This document shows, in pieces, positions 1 to 6,832 of a stretch of 50,000 nucleotides of DNA. The notes beneath the pieces are model-generated. The model saw nothing but the letters and a program-made list of their open reading frames with translations, had not been told where the DNA came from and did no database searches. The stretch spans positions 1 to 50,000 of the forward strand of contig JADJLA010000007.1 of the NCBI GenBank assembly GCA_016705695.1, written 5' to 3'. The stretch is from Sphingobacteriaceae bacterium (lineage in GTDB: Bacteria > Bacteroidota > Bacteroidia > B-17B0 > Aurantibacillaceae). Both the position numbers and the translations under genes were made by a program. Each line of letters begins with the position of its first letter. Positions within the stretch are counted from its first letter, which is position 1.

Positions 1-69
1 GTTATGGGTAAGTTTAAAAAACGACAACGACACAGCAGACAGACACGAGAACCTTCAATATTTTTTTGT

Positions 70-104
70 TTTTGAGACAGTTGACAGTTATGTTGTAATA
101 TTGC
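70..104 (+). promoter_or_regulatory. possible Bacteroidota promoter upstream of the first ORF
   Basis: A TTTG at 71-74 and a TAATATTGC at 96-104 resemble the Bacteroidota -33 (TTTG) and -7 (TAnnTTTG) boxes, with a spacer of about 21 bp and one mismatch in the -7 box. It lies about 84 bp upstream of the ATG at 188. The match is weak and is inferred from consensus only. Confidence 0.25.
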
Positions 105-187
105 AAATCAAAAGTGGAGTCCAGAAACCACTCAAAAAACGGGGCGACACCGAAAAGCCACACGAGTAGGAGTGTAAAATAAATAAA

Positions 188-562
188 ATGACTAAAATAA
201 TTTCAATAGTAGTACTTGCTACTTTACTAATCAAGAATTCTTATGGACAGGACTTTAAACAATCAGGGCTTTCATTTGCTTTGGCATCAGGTATAGGATT
301 TACCGAAATTAAAAAAATGAATGGTGGCGGTTACGCTGACAAAAACTCATGGGACTTTAAATATAAACCGCTGTATTGGTCCGCAGCATTTGCCGTTAAA
401 CGAAAGAGTCATGAATTTGGAATTGAATATGAACAGCAAAAATATCAAAGCGATATTTCTAAACCGGCATTTAGCTTAGGTACCATGAGAGAAATCAGTA
501 TATTAAAGTTTCACTTTTTAATATGTGATGCCGAAATTTCTATATTCCCTTTGAGTATATGA
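188..562 (+). CDS. secreted beta-barrel-like protein, C-terminally truncated
   Basis: The 124-residue product starts with a typical signal peptide (basic MTK, hydrophobic core, cut near YGQ). It continues with glycine- and aromatic-rich stretches of alternating polarity (FALASGIGF, YWSAAFAV), as in small outer-membrane beta-barrel (porin-family) proteins. The last 15 or so residues lose this character. Another frame at about 565-690 encodes further barrel-like residues (FTPYLGGIPNIY), so the gene is probably interrupted by an indel and was once longer. It is a cassette-type ORF in the same orientation as the array. I do not recognise a specific family. Confidence 0.5.
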   Translation: MTKIISIVVLATLLIKNSYGQDFKQSGLSFALASGIGFTEIKKMNGGGYADKNSWDFKYKPLYWSAAFAVKRKSHEFGIEYEQQKYQSDISKPAFSLGTMREISILKFHFLICDAEISIFPLSI

Positions 563-712
563 GTTTACACCATATCTAGGGGGTATACCAAACATATATA
601 CCTACCGGCAAGATAGAAGTTGGAATTCGGATCTGACTTTAACACGAATGTTAATGCTCACTTTGTTTGAGAGTTCATGTTGGAACTAATATTATAACAA
701 AATAAGAATGTA

Positions 713-1105
713 AGTGCGTTTAGAGAGCTGGATGTGGAGCGTAATCTGTAAATTTGGAATAGGAACATTCCCTCTTGTTACCGAGAATAAAAACTCACCC
801 TTAACAGACCAAAAATTAACGGTTAAGTGATTAAATGAAGTTTGTGCTTCGTATCAAGAATTTCAGTGCTGGCAGACAGTTGAGTGCTTCGGAATCGCTA
901 ACTTCTGGTAGCGCAAACCGTTAGGTGGTAGGGTGTGACACGTCAGAAGCCGGAAAAAGATAATTCACGGTCAGACGACCATGATCGGCATTTTTACCTT
1001 AAAGACTTCACAGACTCCACAGCTTGACTCCTTAGCTGCCTGCCGAAACCTTCCTTCCATGAACATGGGAGACGTACGGTTTCGAATTAATTGGGCCCAG
1101 ACACA
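713..1105 (+). mobile_element. decayed group II intron-like sequence, no ORF
   Basis: Several pieces resemble a bacterial group II intron. A GTGCG start lies at about 713. Domain I-like motifs follow, including GTCAGAAGCCGG near 944. A domain V-like hairpin ends in ATGGGAGACGTACGGTTTC at about 1066-1084, where GAAACC pairs with GGTTTC. The usual AGC triad of domain V is not intact and the strand opposite ACGTACGG is shortened, so it is likely dead. No reverse transcriptase is present, although about 2 kb would be expected. Group IIC introns are known to use attC sites as targets, which fits the setting. The 3' end near 1105 is a guess. A GTTAGGT at 920-926 could instead be an attC R' box. Confidence 0.42.
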
Positions 1106-1149
1106 ATAAGGAATTTGACACTATTACTTTTTATTATAAAAGCTCATAA

Positions 1150-1476
1150 ATAAAAACATATTCCGACTTACTAAGAAAAGCTACAAAACAAAAGAAGGTT
1201 ACTCTAAAATTAGTAAAACCTTTATTGACTAAAGATGGTCTCGTCAAAATTGTTTTTTATTCGCTAGGGACATGGCCTCTACAAATCGAAACTTATGTTA
1301 AGGACAAGAACATCGAAAACCTATACTTCGACAAAACAAATTTGATGGCTTGGGAAAAAAGCAAAAATCAGTTCGTTGATATGAATAGCAAAGACTTCTT
1401 CCCTAAAAATAAACACGGACTGGAGATGTTTGATAGAAAAGTGCTCTTCAACCAAGACAACGGGAAGAACACCTAA
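1150..1476 (+). pseudogene. remnant cassette ORF of unknown function
   Basis: An open frame runs from just after a stop at 1147 to a TAA at 1474. The longest form with a start (TTG at 1225) gives 83 residues. The frame is open upstream without any good start, and protein-like sequence (FDTITFYYKSS) precedes the 1147 stop, so the 5' end seems lost or disrupted. The product is polar, lysine-rich and lacks a signal peptide or membrane segment. Its stop codon lies inside an R''-like ACCTAAC (1471-1477), as is common in integron cassettes. I do not recognise the family. Confidence 0.35.
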
Positions 1477-1520
1477 CAGCAGTACACGTCAACGTGACGT
1501 ATCTGTGGGCCGCCACCAAC

Positions 1521-1700
1521 CACTAACCAGCCGTCTGGTGCCATTGGGCGGAATCGGTCATCGTTCGCGCGCTAGACAAAGGCCGCTTCGCGAAAATAAT
1601 TTGCGGCTCACTAATAAAGTAAGTATCTTCAAATAACCTTTGGTCGGTTAATTCTGTTGATGCTTCGAAAGCCCGGCACTCAGGCGGCTAAACGTTAGGT
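1521..1700 (+). other. divergent attC site with a long loop
   Basis: R'' CACTAAC (1521-1527) is followed by AGCCGTCTGGTGCC, which pairs with GGCACTCAGGCGGCT just before R' GTTAGGT (1694-1700). The inner GGGC/GCCC also pairs. The loop is about 110 nt, longer than in the two canonical sites. A second R''-like ACCTAAC at 1471-1477 is the true complement of this R', giving a 230-nt alternative. The site may be a hybrid of two attC sites after deletion. The R' complements R'' of the next site (3699), which supports its role as a cassette boundary. Confidence 0.55.
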
Positions 1701-1761
1701 TCAATGCGCCAAATGACAATTTCACATTAAACAATTAGCTTTTCGAGTTCTAAAAAAGTAC

Positions 1762-1899
1762 ATGCCAACAAGAACATGGGTCAATACAAACAACTTTGAG
1801 AACCTTAATCCGTATTTAGTTGAATATACTCCACCTCTCTTTCGGGTTTTGTTAAATAATCATATGAAATTTCTTAATTATGTTTGTTGTGCAAATTAA
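1762..1899 (+). CDS. small hypothetical ORF in cassette leader
   Basis: An ATG-initiated frame of 45 codons starts with MPTRTWVNTNN and ends at a TAA before the promoter of the next gene. It is polar, has no signal peptide and no recognisable domain. It lies between the attC R' box and the T9SS gene, where short cassette ORFs are common. It could equally be chance or a gene fragment. Confidence 0.2.
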   Translation: MPTRTWVNTNNFENLNPYLVEYTPPLFRVLLNNHMKFLNYVCCAN

Positions 1900-1918
1900 A
1901 GCTTTTTTATATTTTTGC
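1883..1918 (+). promoter_or_regulatory. Bacteroidota-type promoter inside the cassette
   Basis: The -7 box TATTTTTGC (1910-1918) fits TAnnTTTGC exactly. A TTTGTTG around 1883-1889 can serve as the -33 box. The start codon at 1944 follows after 25 bp. The cassette therefore seems to carry its own promoter and would not depend on an integron Pc. Confidence 0.55.
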
Positions 1919-1943
1919 TTTATAAACTTTAAAACAAATTATT

Positions 1944-3575
1944 ATGAAAAAACTATTACTTTCTACTATTTTCTTTTCTACAATTTTTTCCTTTGCACAA
2001 CCAAGTATTCAATTAGTAAAAACTACAGGTGCAAATGCCAGTAGCAATATGGTGGTATTAAGTAATAAGCTATTTCTTCAAGCTACTGATGCCGCTGCAG
2101 GTATTGAATTATTTACTTCAGATGGTACGACTAGCGGAACAACAATGCTAAAAAATATTGTACCCGGATCGGGCGATAGTAATCCGCGTTTTTTTAAAAA
2201 TGCATTGGGAAAAGTCTTATTCAGAGCAGGAAGTAGCCCATTTAGCGACTCATTGTATATTACTGACGGTACAATTACAGGAACAAAATCATTATGCAAA
2301 CTATCCTTAAATGCTATTCCTGCAGATGGAGTTGAAATGAATTCAAAGTTTTATTTTATTAATGGAATTTCATCAACAGGCGATGAATTATGGGTTACGG
2401 ACGGAACCTTGGCTGGTACCCAATTGGTTAAAGATATCGCATCAGGTACAAGTGCAAGTAATATTGAATGGCTAACCGTACTTGGGAATAAACTTTTTTT
2501 TAAGGCAAATGATAACACATCCACTTCTGGAGATGAGCTATGGACAAGTGATGGAACTGTTGGTGGGACAATCTTATTTAAAGACATCTACACGGGAGCA
2601 CAAGGCTCAGGATTAAGAGGATTAACAGTATATAATAGTAAAATTTATTTTGGTGCTGACAATAGCACAAATGGAAATGAACTTTGGGTATGTGATGGGA
2701 CTTTAGGCGGCACATCCATGCTTAAGGACATTCTGCCAGGTTCTACTGGCTCTGCACCGTTTGGGTTTGCAAATTTTAATGGTAAGCTCTATTTTGCAGC
2801 AGATGGTAATTTAATAGCAAGAGAGTTTTTTGAAACAGATGGTACATTAGCTGGTACCATTTTAAATAAAGATATTGATGCAGGTACACTTAGCTCTAAT
2901 CCTCAAGGTTTATACCCCATTTCAAATAACTTATTTTTTACTGCAAGACTAACAAATTCTTGTGGATATGAGCTAATGTCATTTTCTTCTGTTACTAATT
3001 CGGTTAATTTAATGACTGACGCTTTTCCTGGCATGACAACAGGGTTTCAATCTGTTGTAAATGCTTATGGAGAATATAATATTACTAACTTCGGAACTTC
3101 CGCAGTAATAACTGCATATGAGGCAAATAATCTTCAAAATATTTGGATAAGTGATGGGACTTCAGGTGGTACATCAAAAGTTTTATTAACTGGACCAGCT
3201 TATACAAATGCATCACAATCTTATCTTACTCCATTTAATAACGATGTTTATTTCTTCGCAAAATATGGTACAGGAATAAAAAGCTTGTACAAATTAACTG
3301 GTGCTTCTGTTGGTATTAAAGAAACCCAAAATCAACTAATCAATTTCTCTATTTATCCTAACCCTGCTAAAGAACTATTGAATGTAAAATTAGAAACATT
3401 AAATAACGAACCGACACTTGTGAAAATCACTAATCTATTAGGCCAAAATTTATTAACCGAAACAGCAACGTCAAATGAGTTTAAACTTAGCTTAAATAAT
3501 TTAAATAGTGGTGTTTATTTTGTAACCATTGAAAATAAAGGTAAACAAAGCACACAGAAAATAATTGTGGAATAA
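1944..3575 (+). CDS. T9SS-secreted ELWxxDGTxxGT-repeat protein carried in an integron cassette
   Basis: The 543-residue protein has a signal peptide (about residues 1-19, ending FSFAQ). It then has about seven copies of a unit around [EN]LWxxDGTxxGT spaced by about 45-50 residues (for example ELWVTDGTLAGT and ELWTSDGTVGGT). This pattern is typical of Bacteroidota beta-propeller-like surface proteins. The last 75 residues form a type A T9SS sorting domain, starting FSIYPNPAKELLNV and ending with a basic tail and KIIVE. It should cross the inner membrane by Sec and be exported and anchored or released by the T9SS. Function beyond surface display is unknown. The gene fills the cassette bounded by attC sites ending at 1700 and starting at 3699. 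Confidence 0.85.
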   Translation: MKKLLLSTIFFSTIFSFAQPSIQLVKTTGANASSNMVVLSNKLFLQATDAAAGIELFTSDGTTSGTTMLKNIVPGSGDSNPRFFKNALGKVLFRAGSSPFSDSLYITDGTITGTKSLCKLSLNAIPADGVEMNSKFYFINGISSTGDELWVTDGTLAGTQLVKDIASGTSASNIEWLTVLGNKLFFKANDNTSTSGDELWTSDGTVGGTILFKDIYTGAQGSGLRGLTVYNSKIYFGADNSTNGNELWVCDGTLGGTSMLKDILPGSTGSAPFGFANFNGKLYFAADGNLIAREFFETDGTLAGTILNKDIDAGTLSSNPQGLYPISNNLFFTARLTNSCGYELMSFSSVTNSVNLMTDAFPGMTTGFQSVVNAYGEYNITNFGTSAVITAYEANNLQNIWISDGTSGGTSKVLLTGPAYTNASQSYLTPFNNDVYFFAKYGTGIKSLYKLTGASVGIKETQNQLINFSIYPNPAKELLNVKLETLNNEPTLVKITNLLGQNLLTETATSNEFKLSLNNLNSGVYFVTIENKGKQSTQKIIVE

Positions 3576-3698
3576 CTAAAATTTAATTTAAAAAAAGTAA
3601 AAACATTCTTTTTTTTTTGATCAACTAAATTCAAAGCCATATAACCGATTAATTCGGCGGACACGTGCCTTAGTGTAAACTAAATATGGCGCACTCAA

Positions 3699-3794
3699 AC
3701 CTAACAGCACCTACTTGCAATTTTTTGCGTGTTAACGCTCAAATGCAGGGGTGGACAATAGCAAAAAACTACAAGTAGCTGCAAAACGTTAGCG
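3699..3794 (+). other. attC recombination site (complete)
   Basis: R'' ACCTAAC (3699-3705) and R' GTTAGCG (3788-3794) enclose two arms. CACCTACTTGC...TTTTTTGC (3708-3728) pairs with GCAAAAAACTACAAGTAG (3761-3778), leaving a few mismatched or extrahelical bases as attC folding requires. The loop holds a near-palindrome GCGTGTTAACGC. The length of 96 nt is in the usual attC range. The arms and loop are nearly the same as in the site at 5028, as expected within one chromosomal array. Confidence 0.88.
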
Positions 3795-3827
3795 GTCGTT
3801 TGACGACATTTTAGACAGACAAGTAAT

Positions 3828-4433
3828 TTGAAAAAAAGTAATTATCATATTGACAATAATACTACCAATGACTTGTCTCGGAAAATTTATTGGTCATTTG
3901 CAGACTATTCAATTTTAGCAGGACAACAGTACAGGTTCGGACTTCGACCTTTATGGAATTTTGAATTTCAATATGACAAGTACAGTAAAAGTTGCACTCA
4001 TCAATCACATTACTTTGGTTTCGGTTTAAATTTTAGCATCAATGACATTCAGACTGAATATGGGCTCAAAGGCATGTTTAATCCGACACGATATAAAATA
4101 ATGGTCAGTAGAACTGTAAAATTCTATCCTTATATATTCGGACAAGGAAATTTCGTACAGACAAAATCCGTAGACCCAATAACAACAGAAAACAAACAAA
4201 TAAGCAAATATGGTTTTCGACCAGGTATAGGTCTTTCTGGTAACTTCAGGGAAGACAAAGTTCTATGCGTTAGGACATCATTGCAAGTTGGTTACAACAT
4301 TCCGTTCGACAATTCACAAAGTTTGAAAAATTCATTGACGCTAGAATTTAAAGTTGGTATTGGTATCAATTCACAAAGAATTAAACGCGATAAACGAATT
4401 GAGGAAGAAATGAAAAAACAGGAGGCGCAATGA
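3828..4433 (+). CDS. cassette-borne outer-membrane beta-barrel-like protein
   Basis: The 201-residue frame opens with a TTG at 3828, 34 bp after R'. From residue 24 the product shows beta-barrel features: alternating aromatic and polar strands, glycine pairs (FGFGLNFSI, GFRPGIGLSG) and a final strand-like EFKVGIGI, followed by a charged tail. The first 22 residues are asparagine-rich and not signal-like. However, the frame one base over encodes a good signal peptide at 3837-3876 (VIIILTIILPMTCLG). One base less in the A run at 3831-3837 and one more in the A run at about 3882 would join the two. The sequence may therefore contain two compensating indels. The precise family is unknown. Confidence 0.6.
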   Translation: MKKSNYHIDNNTTNDLSRKIYWSFADYSILAGQQYRFGLRPLWNFEFQYDKYSKSCTHQSHYFGFGLNFSINDIQTEYGLKGMFNPTRYKIMVSRTVKFYPYIFGQGNFVQTKSVDPITTENKQISKYGFRPGIGLSGNFREDKVLCVRTSLQVGYNIPFDNSQSLKNSLTLEFKVGIGINSQRIKRDKRIEEEMKKQEAQ

Positions 4434-4512
4434 TCAGTACGACAGAAAAACGAACACAAAACAGCAAATTAATTAAAGCTGACGGACATATCAGTAAACA
4501 AAAACATTCGTA

Positions 4513-5007
4513 ATGACAAAATATAGACATCTAATAAACATCGGACTTTTCATTGCTCAGGTCGTGCCGACAATTTATCTGATTTATAGCATCATAGTTT
4601 ATTCGGGGACACCAGGAATACGAAACGTGCTTGGCTTTATTTTCCTCATCGGTTTGACAATCGCACTTTTCAAAAACAAAAATGTCTTCACTCTTTTACT
4701 CGGTCTGACTTTATTAGTGGGTAATTTTACTGGAATTACCGTATTTGAGACTTTAACTAAATACGACTTCTTCTTAAATATTGGTTCATTACCTATTCCT
4801 TTATACTGGGGTGCTCCGTTCTATTCGGTTTTATTACTCATTTATATTATTTTCAATAAAGGCTTTTATACAGGCATCGCGACAAAAGAATACTGGGGTG
4901 ACTTTTTAACTCGAACAAAGGACTTAGAAGTTGTTTATACAGTAATAAATACAGACACCAAAAACAACAATGACCAAAATTCAGGCGGACACGGAAGCGA
5001 AACGTAA
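4513..5007 (+). CDS. small integral membrane protein, cassette-borne
   Basis: The 164-residue protein has four hydrophobic segments, at about residues 10-30, 35-52, 55-75 and 90-113. They are followed by a polar C-terminal tail rich in N, D and G. There is no signal peptide cleavage site, so it is likely an inner-membrane protein. It lies 79 bp after the beta-barrel ORF in the same cassette (3789-5116), which thus seems to carry two genes; most cassettes carry one. Its stop is 21 bp before R'' of the next attC. I do not recognise a named family. Confidence 0.6.
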   Translation: MTKYRHLINIGLFIAQVVPTIYLIYSIIVYSGTPGIRNVLGFIFLIGLTIALFKNKNVFTLLLGLTLLVGNFTGITVFETLTKYDFFLNIGSLPIPLYWGAPFYSVLLLIYIIFNKGFYTGIATKEYWGDFLTRTKDLEVVYTVINTDTKNNNDQNSGGHGSET

Positions 5008-5027
5008 ACTGTGTTCGCAAACCGATC

Positions 5028-5122
5028 CGCTAACAGCGGTCTTGCCTAATTTTTTGCGTGTTAACGCTCAAATGTGTAACTTGACATAGCAAAAAACTAG
5101 GCAAGGCCGCAAAACGTTATAA
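5028..5122 (+). other. attC recombination site (complete)
   Basis: R'' CGCTAAC (5028-5034) and R' GTTATAA (5116-5122) flank arms that pair with only two mismatches: GCGGTCTTGCCTAATTTTTT against AAAAAACTAGGCAAGGCCGC. The loop again carries GCGTGTTAACGC and a TCAAATG motif, as in the site at 3699. R'' is the exact complement of the R' of that previous site, which defines an intact excisable cassette between them. Confidence 0.88.
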
Positions 5123-5129
5123 GCAATTA

Positions 5130-5312
5130 ATGCAGGACGACATCGCTGAGACAGATCCATATTTCCAGACAAGACTAGACGCCTTGAAAGACATTCGTGA
5201 ATGCACGTGTCAACTCTTTTCAATTGCCGACAGCATTCCGAAGGCACGTGCGCTAACACAGGTCTTGCGCCATTTTTTGCGTGGGATAAAAAAGAAGGAT
5301 TCAATTCCTTAA
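5130..5312 (+). CDS. short ORF of a terminal, truncated cassette
   Basis: A 60-codon frame starts with an ATG 8 bp after the R' box at 5116, as cassette genes often do. The last third runs across the half attC at 5251-5283. The original gene therefore probably ended before about 5251, and the present C-terminus is an artefact of truncation or an indel. The product is polar with several cysteines and no recognisable domain. It is best seen as a cassette remnant. Confidence 0.25.
   Translation: MQDDIAETDPYFQTRLDALKDIRECTCQLFSIADSIPKARALTQVLRHFLRGIKKKDSIP
5251..5283 (+). other. half attC site (R''-L'' arm only), right edge of the array
   Basis: CGCTAAC is followed by an arm and TTTTTTGCGTG closely matching the left half of the two complete sites. 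The match stops inside the loop, right after GCGTG, where the others continue TTAACGCTC. No R' half follows. This marks a deletion or recombination junction between the array and the neighbouring chromosome. Confidence 0.65.
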
Positions 5313-5321
5313 AGTCCAATC

Positions 5322-5367
5322 TTTCCGCTTTTTCTGAATGCAAATCTGCGATACATCGTAGGTTTTT
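5322..5367 (+). repeat. dispersed palindromic repeat, copy A
   Basis: CCGCTTTTTCTGAATG is followed by a short hairpin sequence CTGCGATACATCGTAG. Related copies lie at 42992-43036 (minus) and 43176-43222 (plus), with a degenerate one at about 42913-42950. It sits between the half attC and the dacB terminus, at the border of accessory and core DNA. Confidence 0.6.
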
Positions 5368-5410
5368 ACTTACAATGATATTTAGGCCGTAGTGGTGAAG
5401 TTTTTAAAGC

Positions 5411-6832
5411 TTACTCTTCACCTAAAGCCACCAAAAACTTTTCGATCTTCACTTTAGCTTCTTTGGCGCTACAGTTGTAATTATTGAAGAGGATAGAGAA
5501 TGAAACTTCTTTACCGGTTTTAGTTGTTACATACCCACAATAACCACGTGCCCTATTGATATAACCGGTTTTGGCGCGCATTTTCCCTTCAATGTATGTT
5601 CCTTTGCCAATATTACTCATGCTGCCTTGTTTGCCTGCAATTGGTAATGAATTATAAAAACTTTTGGCGATCATATTGTCCGCTTGAATTTTGCCTAACA
5701 TTTTTGCTTGTAAGGTTGTGGTAACCAAATCGGCGCGCGATAAACCGCTGCCATCGGTCATGTATAATTCGGCTGTTTCAATTCCTTTGGCAACTAAGAA
5801 TTTTTTTACCAATTCAATTCCGTTAGAGGGACTTCCATAGGCCATGGCCCTTAACAAAGTTTCGGCAAATAAATTATTACTGGTGATATTTGTTACTTGT
5901 ACAATTTTTTCGAGCGAAGGAGAGTAGTGGGTGTAAAGTGTTAGGCTTTTAAAACTGGTGTCTTTTTTTTCGTAATTACTTTCGGCTATACCATTACATT
6001 TAACGCCTGTTTTTTTTAATGAGTTCAATAAGCTCTCAGCGCAAATTAAAGCGGGGTCGGGCATAGCCGCTTCTACTTCAAAATTCTTTTTGTTAGGAGG
6101 AATTTTTCCGGAAATATATTTTGTATAACCAAACGGATCGCCGTAAACAAAAGCCTCGTCTTCGGTGCCTTTAGCAATTACTTTATTTACAATGGTCATT
6201 TTTGAAGTGAGCGATTCAGGTTTTATTTTCACCATCTCCACTGTGCTTCCAACTTCTTTGCTATTAAATATCACTTTGAATTTATTATCCATAAATGATA
6301 AACCGCAAGGCACAGCACCAAAATAATTTCCAATATCGGCCCATATCCAATGGCCCGGCACTTGATGTTCCCAAGTCGAAGCATCGCCAATGATCTTTCC
6401 TTTAATTTCTTTTACACCTGCCGCGCTTAATGCTTGCGCCCATTTATCCATTAAGGTAGTTGAATCAGGCTTATAAAAACTTTCTGATTGAATGGTTGGA
6501 TCTCCACTGCCTATGATCAACACATCGCCATCAATGACGCCGGTTTCTTTTGTAAATTTTCCGGTGTAGGCAATTTTAGTAGCAAATCTGTAATTATTGC
6601 CCAATGTTTTTAATGCCGCCGCTGTTGTAATGGCTTTCATCGTGCTGGCGGGGATCATAAATGTATGAGCATTATTTTCTGCTAATACCAGATCGTTCTT
6701 GTAATCGTAAACACAATAGCTGAGTACAGCACTTTTCAGATCTTTATCTTCGGCCCATTCGGCAACAAACTTATTGAGTTGCGCAACAAATAAGTATGGA
6801 GCAAGAACAAAACTGAAGATTATTTTTCTCAT
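5411..6832 (-). CDS. dacB: D-alanyl-D-alanine carboxypeptidase/endopeptidase (PBP4 family, S13)
   Basis: The 473-residue protein trims or opens peptidoglycan cross-links in the periplasm. The three penicillin-binding motifs of family S13 are present: SxxK as STMK (S63, K66), SNN near residue 316 and KTG near residue 419. A signal peptide covers about residues 1-17. The length is normal for PBP4/DacB. The start codon overlaps the stop of the upstream M13 peptidase gene (TAATG), so the two are probably translationally coupled. It is the last gene of a minus-strand run and faces the accessory array. Confidence 0.93.
   Translation of the reverse strand: MRKIIFSFVLAPYLFVAQLNKFVAEWAEDKDLKSAVLSYCVYDYKNDLVLAENNAHTFMIPASTMKAITTAAALKTLGNNYRFATKIAYTGKFTKETGVIDGDVLIIGSGDPTIQSESFYKPDSTTLMDKWAQALSAAGVKEIKGKIIGDASTWEHQVPGHWIWADIGNYFGAVPCGLSFMDNKFKVIFNSKEVGSTVEMVKIKPESLTSKMTIVNKVIAKGTEDEAFVYGDPFGYTKYISGKIPPNKKNFEVEAAMPDPALICAESLLNSLKKTGVKCNGIAESNYEKKDTSFKSLTLYTHYSPSLEKIVQVTNITSNNLFAETLLRAMAYGSPSNGIELVKKFLVAKGIETAELYMTDGSGLSRADLVTTTLQAKMLGKIQADNMIAKSFYNSLPIAGKQGSMSNIGKGTYIEGKMRAKTGYINRARGYCGYVTTKTGKEVSFSILFNNYNCSAKEAKVKIEKFLVALGEE

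Larger units (their letters stand above)
1..5283 (+). mobile_element. integron gene-cassette array (CALIN-like, no integrase in window)
   Basis: The segment is a series of plus-strand ORFs separated by attC recombination sites. Complete sites lie at 3699-3794 and 5028-5122, a divergent one at about 1521-1700, and a truncated one at 5251-5283. The R' 7-mer GTTAGGT (1694) is complementary to the R'' 7-mer ACCTAAC (3699), and GTTAGCG (3788) to CGCTAAC (5028). This is what integrase cutting between G and TT in R' predicts for two intact cassettes (1695-3788 and 3789-5116). No tyrosine recombinase is encoded here, so the array is either a cluster lacking an integrase or the distal end of one that starts upstream. 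The right edge is a half attC followed by a dispersed palindromic repeat and the conserved dacB region. The first bases (GTTATGG) could be another R' end, but this cannot be tested within the window. Confidence 0.8.

Noticed and set aside
1430..1636. A 68-codon ORF crossing the R''-like boxes
   Set aside because: It overlaps the divergent attC arms and has an Arg-rich composition unlike the neighbours; better explained by the recombination site.
5068..5343. A 91-codon minus-strand ORF over the array edge
   Set aside because: It is antisense to the attC at 5028-5122 and the half attC, with no coding features.
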